Positions 17,426 through 27,151 are shown, counted from the stretch's first letter. The stretch is DNA of 60,745 nt from Ectopseudomonas mendocina (GCF_008041835.1 NZ_VRYE01000039.1:1-60745); one strand, 5' to 3'. Made by a program: numbers and translations. The notes: a model not told the origin generated them from the sequence alone.

Positions 17426-17456
17426 AAACGGGGTGTTAGCAGCTGCCCCGTTTCAA
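17426..17456 (+). terminator. serS terminator
   Basis: AAACGGGG (17426-17433) pairs with CCCCGTTT (17446-17453) with a 12-base loop, 20 bases after the serS stop; it is preceded by an A-run and followed by a short T-tract. Confidence 0.75.
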
Positions 17457-17461
17457 TGGAG

Positions 17462-17523
17462 GTAGGGTGCGCCATGCGCACCAGGGCCTTACACCGTAGT
17501 TTGGTGCGCGCAGCGCACCCTAC
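17462..17523. repeat. Palindromic intergenic repeat (GTAGGGTGCGC type)
   Basis: GTAGGGTGCGCCATGCGCACCA (seen as two adjacent 11-mers, 17462-17483) is an imperfect inverted repeat of 17502-17523, with outer arms GTAGGGTGCGC/GCGCACCCTAC exact. Repeats of this form are common between genes of gammaproteobacteria; only one copy is in this window. Confidence 0.6.
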
Positions 17524-17549
17524 GACCGAGCTCTGATGAGGCTGATCTG

Positions 17550-18938
17550 ATGCAATTCCTTCCGCTGTTCCACAAGCTGCAGGATCGCCCGGTACTGGTG
17601 ATTGGCGGTGGTGAGGTCGCGCTGCGCAAAGCGCGCCTGCTAAGCGACGCTGGTGCTGTTTTGCGTGTGGTCGCCCCGGAGATTCGCAGCGAGTTGCAGG
17701 AGCTGGCCGGTCCTGGCGGCATCTTCCTGCGTGGCTACGCGAGCAGCGACTTGCAGGGCGTTGCCCTGGTTATCGCCGCCACCGATGACGTGCCGCTCAA
17801 TGCGCAGATTTCTGCCGAGGCCCAGGCGTTGGGCATTCCCGTCAACGTGGTGGATGCGCCGGCTCTGTGCAGTGTGATTTTCCCAGCCATCGTCGACCGT
17901 TCGCCGCTAATCGTCGCGGTCAGCAGTGGCGGCGATGCGCCGGTGCTGGCGCGGCTGATCCGCGCCAAGATCGAAACCTGGATTCCGGCCACCTACGGCC
18001 AGCTTGCCAACTTGGGCAAGCGCTTTCGTGAGCGGGTCAAGCAACTGTTTCCCGATGTGCAGCAGCGCCGGGTGTTCTGGGAGGATGTCTTCCAGGGGCA
18101 GATCGCCGAGAGCGTGTTTGCCGGCAAGCCGGAGGAAGGTGAGCGCCTGCTGGAGGAGCGTCTGGCCGGTGCAGCGCCACGTGCGCTGGGCGAGGTCTAT
18201 CTGGTCGGTGCCGGGCCGGGCGATCCCGATCTGCTGACCTTTCGCGCCCTGCGTCTGATGCAACAAGCCGATGTGGTGCTCTACGACCGCCTGGTGGCTC
18301 CGGCCATCATCGAGCTGTGCCGGCGCGATGCCGAGCGCATCTACGTCGGCAAGCGCCGCGCCGATCATGCGGTGCCGCAGGAGCAGATCAACCAGTTGCT
18401 GATTGATCTGGCCCGTCAGGGCAAGCGTGTGCTGCGCCTGAAAGGCGGTGATCCGTTCATCTTCGGTCGTGGTGGTGAGGAGATCGAGCAACTGGCGGCG
18501 GAAGATATTCCCTTCCAGGTCGTGCCGGGTATCACCGCTGCGTCCGGTTGCGCGGCCTATGCTGGCATTCCGTTGACCCACCGCGATCATGCTCAGTCGG
18601 TGCGTTTCGTCACCGGGCATCTCAAGGACGGCAGTAGAAACCTGCCGTGGAAGGATCTGGTGGCGCCTGGGCAGACGCTGGTGTTCTACATGGGCCTGGT
18701 CGGGTTATCCGATATCTGCGAGCAACTGATCGCGCACGGCCGGTCGGGTGCAACGCCCGCGGCGCTGGTTCAACAGGGCACCACGCAGAATCAGCGGGTC
18801 TTCACCGGTACTCTGGAAACCCTGCCGCAGTTGGTGGCGCAGCACGAAGTGCATGCGCCCACCCTGGTGATAGTCGGAGAAGTGGTCACCCTGCGGGACA
18901 AGCTGGCCTGGTTCGAGGGCGCTCAGGGCAGCCTCTGA
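17550..18938 (+). CDS. cysG: Siroheme synthase CysG (trifunctional)
   Basis: 462 residues. The N-terminal precorrin-2 dehydrogenase/ferrochelatase half (about 1-205) has [13 protein letters not shown]; the C-terminal uroporphyrinogen-III methyltransferase half (about 215-460) has [36 protein letters not shown] and [19 protein letters not shown]. Together they make siroheme from uroporphyrinogen III. Siroheme is the cofactor of the sulfite reductase CysI encoded at 41.7-43.4 kb, and of nitrite reductase. Both halves look intact. Confidence 0.95.
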   Translation: MQFLPLFHKLQDRPVLVIGGGEVALRKARLLSDAGAVLRVVAPEIRSELQELAGPGGIFLRGYASSDLQGVALVIAATDDVPLNAQISAEAQALGIPVNVVDAPALCSVIFPAIVDRSPLIVAVSSGGDAPVLARLIRAKIETWIPATYGQLANLGKRFRERVKQLFPDVQQRRVFWEDVFQGQIAESVFAGKPEEGERLLEERLAGAAPRALGEVYLVGAGPGDPDLLTFRALRLMQQADVVLYDRLVAPAIIELCRRDAERIYVGKRRADHAVPQEQINQLLIDLARQGKRVLRLKGGDPFIFGRGGEEIEQLAAEDIPFQVVPGITAASGCAAYAGIPLTHRDHAQSVRFVTGHLKDGSRNLPWKDLVAPGQTLVFYMGLVGLSDICEQLIAHGRSGATPAALVQQGTTQNQRVFTGTLETLPQLVAQHEVHAPTLVIVGEVVTLRDKLAWFEGAQGSL

Positions 18939-18946
18939 CGCATCAC

Positions 18947-18975
18947 GACGGAAGCCTCCGTACGAGGCTTCCGTC
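18947..18975. terminator. Bidirectional hairpin, cysG/quinone reductase
   Basis: GACGGAAGCCTC (18947-18958) pairs with GAGGCTTCCGTC (18964-18975) across a 5-base loop, between two convergent genes. No long T-run follows, so efficiency is uncertain. Confidence 0.65.
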
Positions 18976-18982
18976 ATCGCTA

Positions 18983-19981
18983 TCAACGCTTGAACACGCC
19001 CTTGCCCGGCAGGCGCTGGCGATCATGTGCGCGGGTGAAATCCTGCTGTGGCCCCTTGGGAATCACGCCAGTCGGGTTGATGGTGGCATGGCTGGCGTAG
19101 TAGTGCGATTTGATGTGGGTGAAGTCCACCGTCTCGGCGATGCCTGGCCACTGATAGAGCTCGCGTAGCCAGTTGGACAGGTTCGGGTAGTCCTCGATGC
19201 GCCGCAGGTTGCACTTGAAGTGCCCGTGATAGACGGCATCGAAGCGGATCAGCGTGGTGAACAAGCGGATGTCGGCCTCGGTCAGGTATTCACCGGCCAG
19301 ATAGCGATTCTTGTCCAGGAGTGCTTCCAGTTCATCGAGCATGGCGAACAGCTCGTCGAAGGCCTCTTCATAGGCTTCCTGGGTGGTGGCGAAGCCGGCG
19401 CGATAGACGCCGTTGTTCACCGCGGGGTAGATGCGCTCGTTGAGCTGGTCGATGCGCTCGCGTAGCGGCTCGGGGTAGAAGTCCAGGTCGTTGCCGGTCA
19501 GGCCATCGAAGGCGCTGTTGAGCATGCGGATGATTTCAGCCGATTCATTGCTAACGATGCCGCCCGTTTGTTTGTCCCACAATACAGGCACGGTTACACG
19601 CCCGGTGTAATGCTGGTCATCGGCGGTGTAGCGCTGGTGCATGTAGCTCAGGTTGTCAAGGTGATCGCCGCTGGAGCCTGTGCTGCGGTCGAAGGTCCAG
19701 CCTTGCCCGCTCATCAGCCAACTGACCACCGAGACTTCGATCAGCGATTCCAGGCCTTTGAGCTTGCGCAGGATCAGGGTGCGGTGAGCCCAGGGGCAGG
19801 CCAGTGAAACATACAGGTGATAGCGCCCGGCCTCCGCCTTGAAACCGCTGCTGCCACTCGGGCCGGCACTGCCATCGGCGGTCACCCAGTTGCGCCGTTG
19901 TGCGCTTTCGCGTTGGAAGCGGCCGCTGTCGCCGGTGTCATACCACTGATCATGCCAGCGGCCATCGATCAACAAGCCCAT
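18983..19981 (-). CDS. yqjG: Glutathionyl-hydroquinone reductase (Xi-class glutathione transferase)
   Basis: 332 residues, characteristic of the YqjG/EcM4 family, which is longer than ordinary glutathione transferases. The N-terminal thioredoxin-fold part has the catalytic Cys62 in SLACPWAHRT; the C-terminal helical part has NNGVYRAGFATTQEAYEEA and ADIRLFTTLIRFD. It reduces glutathionyl-hydroquinones, using the Cys for a mixed disulfide. It is a single gene with a hairpin downstream; the neighbouring trpD2 operon is read in the same direction but ends 86 bases upstream. Confidence 0.9.
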   Translation of the reverse strand: MGLLIDGRWHDQWYDTGDSGRFQRESAQRRNWVTADGSAGPSGSSGFKAEAGRYHLYVSLACPWAHRTLILRKLKGLESLIEVSVVSWLMSGQGWTFDRSTGSSGDHLDNLSYMHQRYTADDQHYTGRVTVPVLWDKQTGGIVSNESAEIIRMLNSAFDGLTGNDLDFYPEPLRERIDQLNERIYPAVNNGVYRAGFATTQEAYEEAFDELFAMLDELEALLDKNRYLAGEYLTEADIRLFTTLIRFDAVYHGHFKCNLRRIEDYPNLSNWLRELYQWPGIAETVDFTHIKSHYYASHATINPTGVIPKGPQQDFTRAHDRQRLPGKGVFKR

Positions 19982-20066
19982 AACACGTGCCTCCGTCTTG
20001 AGTGAACCTGGAGTCTAGCGTTGTGGGGTCGATGGAAAGGTGGAAAAAGCTGGCTTAACTGATCGA

Positions 20067-21050
20067 TCAGTTGGATTGAAAGCGTGCATCCCAGCGTTGT
20101 CGAGCCTGTTGCATGGCCTCATCGCGGCTCAGGCCCAATCCTCGTAGCGCGGTTGCCATGGTCGCGATCACGGCCAGGCGACCGTAGGCATCATCATGTT
20201 CACCGCGCCAGAACGCGACCAGCACGGCCGGGTCGAGCCGCTCGGGTTTGACGTGACGCTGTGCCGACAGCGCGGGCCATTCTTCGTCCCAATCCTCGCC
20301 ATTGCGGGTGCCATACAGATGGCAGGCGACATCGGGGTTGACCTCGATCTCGCCACCTTCGCCCTTGATCACGATGGCATGATCGCCCAGTAGCCGGCTG
20401 GCTTCACGATGCACGGCCTGGTAGCCGGGGTGAAAAATGCTCTGCAGGCCGCAATGGGCGTTCAGTGGGTTGATCACCCGTGCCAGGGAATGAATCGGCG
20501 AACGCAGGCCAAGGGTGTTGCGCAGGTCGATCATGCGCTGCAGCGCCGGCATCCAGTTGCCCAGGTAGCTGTAAGCCAGGCCGTGCGTGTCGAGCGCTTC
20601 TTCCACGGCCTGCCAGTCATCGCACCAGGCTATATCCAGCTGCTTTAGCAGTTGTTCGGTATACAGCCGCCCTGCGGTATGAGCGCCGCCACCGTGCATG
20701 AAAATGCGCGTACCGCTGGCGGCCAGCGCCTTGGCCGCCAGCAGATACCAGGGCAGATGACGTTTCTTGCCGGCGTAACTGGGCCAATCCAGGTCCACTG
20801 CAACGCTGGGCGTGGGCAGGCGCTGACGGATTGCCTCGGTGAAGCCGGCCAGTTCTTCGGCGCTTTCTTCCTTGTGCCGCAGCAGCATCAGAAAAGCACC
20901 GAGCTGAGTGTCCTCCACCTTGCCGTCGAGCAGCAGGCCCATGGCCTCGCGGGCTTCCTCGCGGGTGAGACCACGTGCGCCGCGCTTGCCCTTGCCGAGA
21001 ATACGCACGAACTGGGCGAAGGGGTGTTCGGCGGGGGTGATCAGGTTCAT
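20067..21050 (-). CDS. ybiB: TrpD2/YbiB-family glycosyltransferase-fold protein
   Basis: 327 residues from the ATG at 21050, which overlaps the tusE stop as ATGA; a TTG two codons upstream also exists. The N-terminal helical domain (GLTREEAREAMGLLLDGKVED) and the phosphoribosyltransferase-like domain resemble anthranilate phosphoribosyltransferase TrpD, but the phosphate-binding GTGGD/DLVGTGGD motif of true TrpD is absent. TrpD2 of E. coli binds nucleic acid non-specifically and has no known TrpD activity. Genetic coupling to the tus thiolation genes suggests a role near tRNA, which is inference. Confidence 0.85.
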   Translation of the reverse strand: MNLITPAEHPFAQFVRILGKGKRGARGLTREEAREAMGLLLDGKVEDTQLGAFLMLLRHKEESAEELAGFTEAIRQRLPTPSVAVDLDWPSYAGKKRHLPWYLLAAKALAASGTRIFMHGGGAHTAGRLYTEQLLKQLDIAWCDDWQAVEEALDTHGLAYSYLGNWMPALQRMIDLRNTLGLRSPIHSLARVINPLNAHCGLQSIFHPGYQAVHREASRLLGDHAIVIKGEGGEIEVNPDVACHLYGTRNGEDWDEEWPALSAQRHVKPERLDPAVLVAFWRGEHDDAYGRLAVIATMATALRGLGLSRDEAMQQARQRWDARFQSN

Positions 21051-21382
21051 AGGCAATTGGTCGGTTTTGGCAGGCCGGCAAGCTTGGCGGCGAGTTTGGC
21101 GGGCGTGCCCTTGAACAGGCGGTTTAGGTGCAGGCTGTTGCCTTTCTCCGGGCCGAGTTTCAATGCCACGTACTTGATCAGTGAGCGGTTGGCCGGTGAT
21201 AGCTGAAATTCGGCGTAGAAAGCGCGCAGCAGGTCGAGAATTTCCCAGTGTTCATCGCTTAGCTGCAACTCGTCTGCAGCGGCTAGCGCCTCGGCAACGG
21301 GGCGCGACCAATCCTGCAGGTCGACCAGATAGCCGTCCTTGTCAAGGGCGATTTCACGTCCGGCGACGTTGAGCGTACTCAT
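21047..21382 (-). CDS. tusE: Sulfur relay protein TusE (DsrC family)
   Basis: 111 residues from the ATG at 21382, which overlaps the tusB stop as ATGA; an upstream extension of 11 codons is dismissed. Conserved YLVDLQDWSRPVAEALA and LSDEHWEILDLLRAFY blocks and the C-terminal KYVALKLGPEKGNSLHLNRLF are typical. The penultimate Cys (PTNCL) accepts persulfide sulfur from TusD and passes it to MnmA for 2-thiolation of tRNA wobble uridine. Only this C-terminal Cys is present, the TusE rather than dissimilatory DsrC form. Confidence 0.93.
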   Translation of the reverse strand: MSTLNVAGREIALDKDGYLVDLQDWSRPVAEALAAADELQLSDEHWEILDLLRAFYAEFQLSPANRSLIKYVALKLGPEKGNSLHLNRLFKGTPAKLAAKLAGLPKPTNCL

Positions 21383-21678
21383 AGCCAGCTGTTGACCTTG
21401 GCGTAGCGGGTGCACAGCTCGACGAAGCCTGGATAGTCCACCACCTGCACACGCTCGGGGGGCTGCATGCCGCGTGCGGCAAGGTCTTCCTCCAGGGCGT
21501 GGAGTGCGACGCTGGCAGGCATCAGTTGCAGCGCCTGCAGGCCAGTGGTGTCGGGCAGCAGAGCGTAGACGGCATCGCCTGTGAGCAGCAGGCCATCTTC
21601 AGCGCCGAGCAGGCGCAGGCAACTGGCCAGGCGGCTATCAGCGAACGGCGAGTGGGAAAGGATGTGCAGGGTGGCCAT
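21379..21678 (-). CDS. tusB: Sulfurtransferase complex subunit TusB
   Basis: 99 residues, DsrH/TusB family. HILSHSPFADSRLASCLRLLGAEDGLLLTGDAVYAL is the conserved N-terminal half (shown here only in part as signature GDAVYAL). TusB is a structural subunit of the TusB2C2D2 hexamer. The gene overlaps tusC by one base and tusE by four bases, so the run is translationally coupled. Confidence 0.92.
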   Translation of the reverse strand: MATLHILSHSPFADSRLASCLRLLGAEDGLLLTGDAVYALLPDTTGLQALQLMPASVALHALEEDLAARGMQPPERVQVVDYPGFVELCTRYAKVNSWL

Positions 21679-22037
21679 CAGAGGGTGATCACCTGGTCGT
21701 AATGATCGAGGAGGCTGGTCAGCGCATTATCGTCGAGGCGCTGTACAGGCAGATTCAGTTCGCTGTCACTCAGGCCGCGTTCGGCAAGGCTGCGCTGGCT
21801 GGCATAGAGATGCTCGACACCGAACATCGGCAGGGCCTGTAGGTTCGCGCCAAGGTCTTTTTGCTGTAGCGCACCGGGTTGCTGGGCTGTGCTTAGCTGG
21901 AACACGCCGTCGTCGAGAAACAGCATGCCGATGGGCAGGTCGAAGGCGCCGCCGGCCAGGGCGATATCCAGCGCCTCACGGGCTCCAGGGCCGCTCCATG
22001 GCGCCTGGCGGCTGATGATCAGCAAAGACGTGCTCAT
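21678..22037 (-). CDS. tusC: Sulfurtransferase complex subunit TusC
   Basis: 119 residues, DsrF/TusC family. Conserved blocks are LLIISRQAPWSGPGAREALD near the N-terminus and LPIGMLFLDDGVFQL in the middle. TusC is a non-catalytic subunit of the TusBCD hexamer. One-base overlaps (TGATG-type junctions) join it to tusD upstream and tusB downstream. Confidence 0.92.
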   Translation of the reverse strand: MSTSLLIISRQAPWSGPGAREALDIALAGGAFDLPIGMLFLDDGVFQLSTAQQPGALQQKDLGANLQALPMFGVEHLYASQRSLAERGLSDSELNLPVQRLDDNALTSLLDHYDQVITL

Positions 22038-22429
22038 TAGTGGCCTCCGAAGCAGATCAGGCGGTCGGCCTGCTGCGCCGCTTCATGCAATTGGCCGAGG
22101 CCGGAAAGCGCCCACGGGGCCTGCAGATTGGCCGCTGGGCGCGCGTAGCGCTGCGCCTCTTCGGTATTGAGTACGCCGCGACGCAGCGCAGCAGCGATAC
22201 ACACCACCGCGTCCAGCTCGTTGGTCGTGACGAACTCACGCCATTCCCGGGGCAGATCCAGCTCATCCTGCGCGCTGACCACATTGCTGGCTGCGCTGTG
22301 CACACCGTCCTGATAAAAGAACAGGCGAACGATTTCGTGACCACCGGCCAAGGCCGCCTGGGCAAAACGTAGCGCTCGACGCGAGGCGGGCTGATGAGGG
22401 GCGGCGAACAGGGCAATGGCAAACTTCAT
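22037..22429 (-). CDS. tusD: Sulfurtransferase complex subunit TusD
   Basis: 130 residues from the ATG at 22429, chosen because MKFAIALFAAPHQP is the DsrE/TusD N-terminus; the frame stays open to 22774 through unrelated sequence that shadows yccA. Cys77 in VVCIAAALRRGV corresponds to the active persulfide-carrying Cys78 of E. coli TusD. It receives sulfur from TusA and transfers it to TusE. First gene of tusDCBE-ybiB. Confidence 0.93.
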   Translation of the reverse strand: MKFAIALFAAPHQPASRRALRFAQAALAGGHEIVRLFFYQDGVHSAASNVVSAQDELDLPREWREFVTTNELDAVVCIAAALRRGVLNTEEAQRYARPAANLQAPWALSGLGQLHEAAQQADRLICFGGH

Positions 22430-22509
22430 GGCGTTTCCGGCGAGGCAAAACTGCGCCAATGATAAGGCCAGGGCGCCTGGCAAACAAAGGCGGCTGACGG
22501 CCGCACAAG

Positions 22510-22532
22510 AAAAAGCCCGCCGAAGCGGGCTT
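22510..22532 (-). terminator. yccA terminator
   Basis: AAGCCCGC (22513-22520), CGAA tetraloop, GCGGGCTT (22525-22532), with an A-run at 22510-22514 that reads as a T-run in the minus-strand transcript. It lies 19 bases beyond the yccA stop and separates yccA from the tus genes. Confidence 0.88.
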
Positions 22533-22550
22533 GAAGGGGGACGAAAGCAA

Positions 22551-23219
22551 TCAGTCGTCGCCGCCCATGATGCCGAAGATCTGCAGCAGGCTGACGAACA
22601 GGTTGTAAATCGACACGTACAGGCTGATGGTGGCCATGATGTAGTTGCGCTCACCGCCATGGATGATGGCGCTGGTCTGGTAAAGGATGCAGACCGAGGA
22701 GAACAGCACGAAGCCGGCGCTGATCGCCAGTTGCAGACCGCTGATCTGGAAGAAGAAGCTGGCAACCACGGCACCCAGCAGGACGAAGAAGCCTGCAGTA
22801 ATGAAGCCGCTGAGGAAGCTCATGTCCTTGCGTGTGGTGAGCACGTAGGCGGACAGGCCGAAGAACACCAGCGCGGTCATGGTAAACGCGGAGCTGATGA
22901 CTTCAGCGCCATTGGCCATGCCCAGGTAGCGGTTGAGAATCGGGCCCAGGGTGTAACCCATGAAGCCGGTTAGTGCGAAGGTAGAAAGCAGGCCCCACGC
23001 AGAATTACGCAGCTTGGCAGTGAGGAAGAACAGACCATAGAAACCGATCAATACGACGAAGATGTTCGGATAAGGAACATTGGCGCGCTGCGACAGGAAC
23101 GCCACCAGACCGCTGAAGGCCAGCGTGATGGCCAGAAGGCCATAGGTGTTGCGCAGAACGCTGCTGACTTCCTGTTGTTCAACCTGAGAATGGTTGAGTG
23201 CATAATCTCGCTCTTGCAT
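22551..23219 (-). CDS. yccA: BAX inhibitor-1/YccA family membrane protein
   Basis: 222 residues from the ATG at 23219; [22 protein letters not shown] is the recognisable Pseudomonas/E. coli YccA opening (quoted part only), so the upstream extension to 23342 is dropped. Seven hydrophobic helices follow, with the family's C-terminal [18 protein letters not shown] acidic tail. E. coli YccA interacts with the FtsH protease and protects SecY. It is a single-gene unit facing away from the tRNA-Ser gene. Confidence 0.92.
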   Translation of the reverse strand: MQERDYALNHSQVEQQEVSSVLRNTYGLLAITLAFSGLVAFLSQRANVPYPNIFVVLIGFYGLFFLTAKLRNSAWGLLSTFALTGFMGYTLGPILNRYLGMANGAEVISSAFTMTALVFFGLSAYVLTTRKDMSFLSGFITAGFFVLLGAVVASFFFQISGLQLAISAGFVLFSSVCILYQTSAIIHGGERNYIMATISLYVSIYNLFVSLLQIFGIMGGDD

Positions 23220-23383
23220 GGCGACGCTCCTTTGGCACGAGGCTTTCAAATTCAACTGCGCCTGATCATAACAGAGCATGATGGTCTGCCAAGACATAGA
23301 GTTTGACAGTGTGTTGCGTTCCGGTAAGATTGCCGCCCGCACTACAGCGGAGGCCGCTTTTACGTCCTCCGTGCTCGAAGTTT

Positions 23384-23471
23384 GGAAGCGTGGCCGAGTG
23401 GTTTAAGGCAACGGTCTTGAAAACCGTCGATGGGCAACTATCCGTGAGTTCGAATCTCACCGCTTCCGCCA
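23384..23471 (+). tRNA. tRNA-Ser(UGA)
   Basis: Acceptor GGAAGCG pairs with CGCTTCC, discriminator G and encoded CCA. The anticodon loop CTTGAAA gives UGA. The long variable arm (GATGGGCAACTATCC) and the T-loop GTTCGAATC are typical of class II tRNA-Ser. 88 nucleotides. Confidence 0.97.
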
Positions 23472-23637
23472 TCTCCTCCCCAATTGCTCCGATGCGATTG
23501 CCACTTTTTAATTTGACGCTTGCTTTTTGACTGCCGTGCGACAAGCTAGGTCAGTCCTCGGCTTTTTGCTAAGGTGACCGACAGGTTCAATTTCACCGTC
23601 GCTGCACGGTGGCTGACAAGGTGCAACGAGGTGGCGA

Positions 23638-24282
23638 TTGATTAGGGTCCTGGTTGTCGATGATCACGATCTGGTGCGTACGGGCATTACCCGCATGCTG
23701 GCCGATATCGATGGTCTGCTGGTGGTGGGGGAAGCCAGCACCGGCGAGGAAGCCCTGCTCAAGGTTCGTGAAGTCAGGCCCGATGTCGTTCTGATGGACG
23801 TCAAGATGCCCGGTATTGGTGGCCTGGAAGCGACCCGCAAGCTGATGCGCAGCCAGCCGGATATCAAGGTTGTTGCCGTGACCGTGTGCGAAGAGGATCC
23901 ATTCCCGACGCGTCTGCTGCAGGCGGGCGCCGCCGGATATCTGACCAAGGGTGCGGCGTTGGAGCAAATGGTGCAGGCGATTCGTCTGGTGTTCGCCGGC
24001 CAGCGTTACATTGACCCGCAAATCGCTCAGCAACTGGCGCTGAAATCCTTCCAGCCGCAGACCAACGGCTCGCCGTTCGACTTGCTGTCCGAGCGCGAAA
24101 TCCAGATTGCCCTGATGATCGCCAATTGCCACAAGGTGCAAACCATATCCGACAAGCTGTGCCTGTCGCCGAAGACGGTCAATACCTACCGCTATCGCAT
24201 CTTCGAAAAGCTCTCCATCACCAGTGATGTCGAGCTGGCCCTGCTTGCGGTGCGCCACGGCATGGTCGACGCCGTTAGCTGA
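23638..24282 (+). CDS. gacA: Global response regulator GacA
   Basis: 214 residues starting with TTG at 23638, 6 bases after a GAGGTGG site; no ATG fits, and TTG is the accepted gacA start in pseudomonads. The receiver domain has the acidic pair D8-D9, phospho-acceptor D54 in [10 protein letters not shown] and Lys in YLTKGAA; the C-terminal LuxR-type helix-turn-helix has [15 protein letters not shown] and [15 protein letters not shown]. With sensor GacS it activates the small RNAs rsmY and rsmZ, controlling secondary metabolism, biofilm and virulence. uvrC starts 2 bases after its stop, the classic gacA-uvrC operon. Confidence 0.98.
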   Translation: MIRVLVVDDHDLVRTGITRMLADIDGLLVVGEASTGEEALLKVREVRPDVVLMDVKMPGIGGLEATRKLMRSQPDIKVVAVTVCEEDPFPTRLLQAGAAGYLTKGAALEQMVQAIRLVFAGQRYIDPQIAQQLALKSFQPQTNGSPFDLLSEREIQIALMIANCHKVQTISDKLCLSPKTVNTYRYRIFEKLSITSDVELALLAVRHGMVDAVS

Positions 24283-24284
24283 TA

Positions 24285-26108
24285 ATGTCCGTCCCGTTCG
24301 ATTCGAGTGCCTTCCTGGCCACCTGTAGTGGGCGCCCGGGCGTCTATCGCATGTTCGATAGCGAGGCCCGTCTGCTTTATGTCGGCAAGGCGAAGAACCT
24401 CAAGAAGCGTCTCTCCAGTTATTTTCGCAAGACCGGCCAGGCACCCAAGACTGCAGCGCTGGTGGCGCGTATCGCGCAGATCGAAACCACCATCACCGCC
24501 AACGAGACCGAGGCACTGCTGCTGGAGCAGACCCTGATCAAGGAATGGCGGCCGCCGTACAACATCCTGCTGCGCGACGATAAATCCTATCCTTACGTGT
24601 TTCTCTCTGACGGCGACTTTCCGCGGCTCGGCATCCACCGCGGCGCGAAGAAGGCCAAGGGACGCTATTTTGGCCCTTATCCCAGCGCACTGGCCATTCG
24701 CGAGAGCCTGAGCCTGTTGCAGAAGACCTTCCTGGTTCGCCAGTGCGAGGACAGTTACTACAGAAACCGCACGCGCCCCTGTCTGCAGTACCAGATCAAG
24801 CGTTGCAAAGGCCCCTGTGTCGGCTTGGTCAGCCCAGAGGAGTACGCCGAGGATGTGCGCCACTCGGTGATGTTTCTCGATGGCCGTAGCAATGCGCTGA
24901 GCGAAGAACTTTCTGCCAGCATGGAAAAGGCTTCGATGGCCCTGGAGTTCGAGCGCGCCGCCGAGCTGCGTGACCAGATTTCCATGCTGCGCCGCGTGCA
25001 GGACCAGCAAAGCATGGAAGGCGGTACTGGCGACGTCGACGTGGCCGCAGTGATGCTCACCCCCGGCGGCGCCTGTGTGCACCTGATCAGCGTGCGTGGC
25101 GGTCGCGTACTGGGCAGCAAGAATTTCTTCCCGCAGGTGGCGATCGAAGAGGAGGGCGGCGACGTGCTGATGGCCTTCCTCGCCCAGTATTACCTGGGCA
25201 ATGCCGAGCGCGACCTGCCCAGCGAGCTGATCGTCAATGTGCAGCACGAGGATTTCGCCACGCTGATCGAAGCCATCGAGTCACTGCGCGGTCGCAGCCT
25301 CAGCATCAGCTTGCGTGTGCGCGGCACGCGAGCCCGTTGGCAGCAACTGGCTGTGACCAATGCTGAGCAGGCGCTGGCCGCCCGCCTAGCCAACCGACAG
25401 CATTTGGCCGAACGCTTCGAGGCGCTGGCTACCGTGCTGGAAATGGACGAACCTCCGCAGCGCATGGAATGCTTCGATATCAGCCATTCCAGTGGTGAGG
25501 CGACGGTCGCCTCCTGCGTGGTATTCGGCCCTGAAGGCCCGCTGAAATCTGACTATCGCCGTTTCAATATCGAGGGCGTCACTGCAGGCGACGACTACGC
25601 CGCGATGCACCAGGCGCTGACCCGGCGCTTCAGCAAGATCAAGGACGGCGAGGGCAAGTTGCCCGATGTGCTGCTGGTGGACGGTGGCAAGGGGCAACTG
25701 GCCATGGCGCGCGAGGTGCTACAGGAACTGGCCGTACCGGATCTAATCCTGCTTGGCGTGGCCAAGGGCACTACACGCAAGCCGGGGCTGGAAGTGCTTT
25801 ACCTCAACGATGCCGAGCATGAGTTCACCTTGCCCGGCAACTCCCCGGCACTGCATCTGATTCAGCAGATCCGCGACGAATCGCACCGCTTCGCGATCAC
25901 CGGACACCGTGCGCGACGCGGCAAGACCCGACGCACCTCTACATTGGAAGAAGTGCCGGGCATTGGTCCCAAGCGGCGGCGCGAACTGCTCAATCACTTC
26001 GGCGGCCTGCAGGAATTGTCCCGTGCCAGCGCCGAAGAAATTGCCAAAGCGCCCGGAATCAGTAAAAAGCTCGCCGAGTTGATTTATGACACTCTGCACA
26101 GCGAGTAG
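24285..26108 (+). CDS. uvrC: Excinuclease ABC subunit C
   Basis: 607 residues. The N-terminal GIY-YIG nuclease ([20 protein letters not shown], about 17-36) makes the 3' incision; a UVR domain for UvrB contact lies near 205-235 ([18 protein letters not shown]); the RNase H-like nuclease with [10 protein letters not shown] makes the 5' incision; and tandem helix-hairpin-helix motifs ([19 protein letters not shown]) end the protein. Nucleotide excision repair. The start is only 2 bases after gacA, so it is co-transcribed. Confidence 0.97.
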   Translation: MSVPFDSSAFLATCSGRPGVYRMFDSEARLLYVGKAKNLKKRLSSYFRKTGQAPKTAALVARIAQIETTITANETEALLLEQTLIKEWRPPYNILLRDDKSYPYVFLSDGDFPRLGIHRGAKKAKGRYFGPYPSALAIRESLSLLQKTFLVRQCEDSYYRNRTRPCLQYQIKRCKGPCVGLVSPEEYAEDVRHSVMFLDGRSNALSEELSASMEKASMALEFERAAELRDQISMLRRVQDQQSMEGGTGDVDVAAVMLTPGGACVHLISVRGGRVLGSKNFFPQVAIEEEGGDVLMAFLAQYYLGNAERDLPSELIVNVQHEDFATLIEAIESLRGRSLSISLRVRGTRARWQQLAVTNAEQALAARLANRQHLAERFEALATVLEMDEPPQRMECFDISHSSGEATVASCVVFGPEGPLKSDYRRFNIEGVTAGDDYAAMHQALTRRFSKIKDGEGKLPDVLLVDGGKGQLAMAREVLQELAVPDLILLGVAKGTTRKPGLEVLYLNDAEHEFTLPGNSPALHLIQQIRDESHRFAITGHRARRGKTRRTSTLEEVPGIGPKRRRELLNHFGGLQELSRASAEEIAKAPGISKKLAELIYDTLHSE

Positions 26109-26141
26109 AATGCCCGCTCACCTCGCAGCCTTGTTGTGCCG

Positions 26142-26702
26142 ATGAATATCCCCAACCTGCTTACCGTGCTCCGGGTCGCACTGATACCGGTTTTCATCCT
26201 CCTGTTCTATCTGCCGTTTGCCTGGAGTTACTGGGCCGCCAGCGGAGTTTTTGCCGTTGCTGCCGTCACTGATTGGCTAGATGGCTACCTGGCACGGCGC
26301 TGGGAGCAGGGTACGCCGTTCGGCGCCTTCCTCGACCCGGTAGCCGACAAATTGATGGTGGCCGTGGCGTTGGTGCTGTTGGCTGCGGAGCATTCCAATC
26401 TGTGGTTGACCCTAGCGGCCGCGACCATCATCGGTCGCGAGATCGTCGTCTCTGCCTTGCGCGAGTGGATGGCCGAATTGGGGGCACGGGCACATGTGGC
26501 CGTGTCCAACCTTGGCAAGTGGAAAACCGCGGCACAGATGCTGGCGTTGGTCATTCTGCTGGGCAATCCGCCGGTTTTCACCTTCTGGGTTGTGCTCGGA
26601 TACGTTCTGCTTGTGGTCGCAGCGGTGCTGACCTTGTGGTCGATGCTGCAATACCTGTTGGCCGCCTGGCCGCACCTCAGCACGACCTCGGAAAAGAAAT
26701 AA
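26142..26702 (+). CDS. pgsA: CDP-diacylglycerol--glycerol-3-phosphate 3-phosphatidyltransferase
   Basis: 186 residues from the ATG at 26142, which matches the family opening [12 protein letters not shown]; a GTG two codons earlier is possible. The CDP-alcohol phosphotransferase motif [20 protein letters not shown] followed by LDPVADK is complete. Several transmembrane helices place it in the inner membrane, where it makes phosphatidylglycerophosphate. It follows uvrC by 33 bases and is followed by a tRNA cluster. Confidence 0.96.
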   Translation: MNIPNLLTVLRVALIPVFILLFYLPFAWSYWAASGVFAVAAVTDWLDGYLARRWEQGTPFGAFLDPVADKLMVAVALVLLAAEHSNLWLTLAAATIIGREIVVSALREWMAELGARAHVAVSNLGKWKTAAQMLALVILLGNPPVFTFWVVLGYVLLVVAAVLTLWSMLQYLLAAWPHLSTTSEKK

Positions 26703-26769
26703 GTATTTTTGAATCAAAGGGTTGACGGCGCGATTCGATTCTATAGAATGGCGCCCGTCGACAAGACAA

Positions 26770-26845
<76 letters not shown>

Positions 26846-26883
26846 GTTTTATACGAGTCGCCAAAGCTACTCGTTTGCTTCAT

Positions 26884-26957
26884 GGCTGAGTTGCAGAGTG
26901 GTTATGCACCGGATTGCAAATCCGTGAACGCCGGTTCGATTCCGACCTCAGCCTCCA
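26884..26957 (+). tRNA. tRNA-Cys(GCA)
   Basis: GGCTGAG pairs with CTCAGCC, then UCCA. Anticodon loop ATTGCAAAT gives GCA. T-loop GTTCGATTC. 74 nucleotides, 38 bases after tRNA-Gly, so one transcript. Confidence 0.97.
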
Positions 26958-26962
26958 ATATG

Positions 26963-26999
26963 AAAAGCCTCGTAGATCCATGATTTACGAGGCTTTTTC
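26963..26999 (+). terminator. tRNA-Gly/Cys terminator
   Basis: AAAAGCCTCGTA (26963-26974) pairs with TACGAGGCTTTT (26986-26997), followed by T. It separates the Gly/Cys tRNAs from the Leu locus. Confidence 0.88.
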
Positions 27000-27076
27000 A
27001 TTCTTCTAGGCATGTTCCACATGCCTTGCGAGGAAGCGAAGGGCTGTATATAGTCCGCCCTTCGCACAGCGCTACC

Positions 27077-27151
27077 GCCCGAATGGCGAAATCGGTAGAC
27101 GCAGGAGGCTTAAAATTACCTGTGTCCTTGCCGACGCCGCGCCAGATAGGC
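27077..27151 (+). pseudogene. Decayed tRNA-Leu(UAA)
   Basis: GCCCGAATGGCGAAATCGGTAG reproduces the acceptor 5' strand and D-arm of a tRNA-Leu (partial quotation, split at 20 bases: GCCCGAATGGCGAAATCGGT), and GGCTTAAAATT keeps a UAA anticodon loop. The anticodon stem has mismatches, no TTCGA T-loop follows, and the 3' side degrades to AGGCACC without a pairing acceptor strand. It sits 68 bases before an intact tRNA-Leu of the same anticodon. I read it as a dead copy, possibly a displaced attachment half-site. Confidence 0.7.

Noticed and set aside
22430..22774. N-terminal extension of TusD
   Set aside because: The upstream Ser/Cys/Arg-rich sequence is a shadow of yccA and spans its terminator; family homology starts at 22429.
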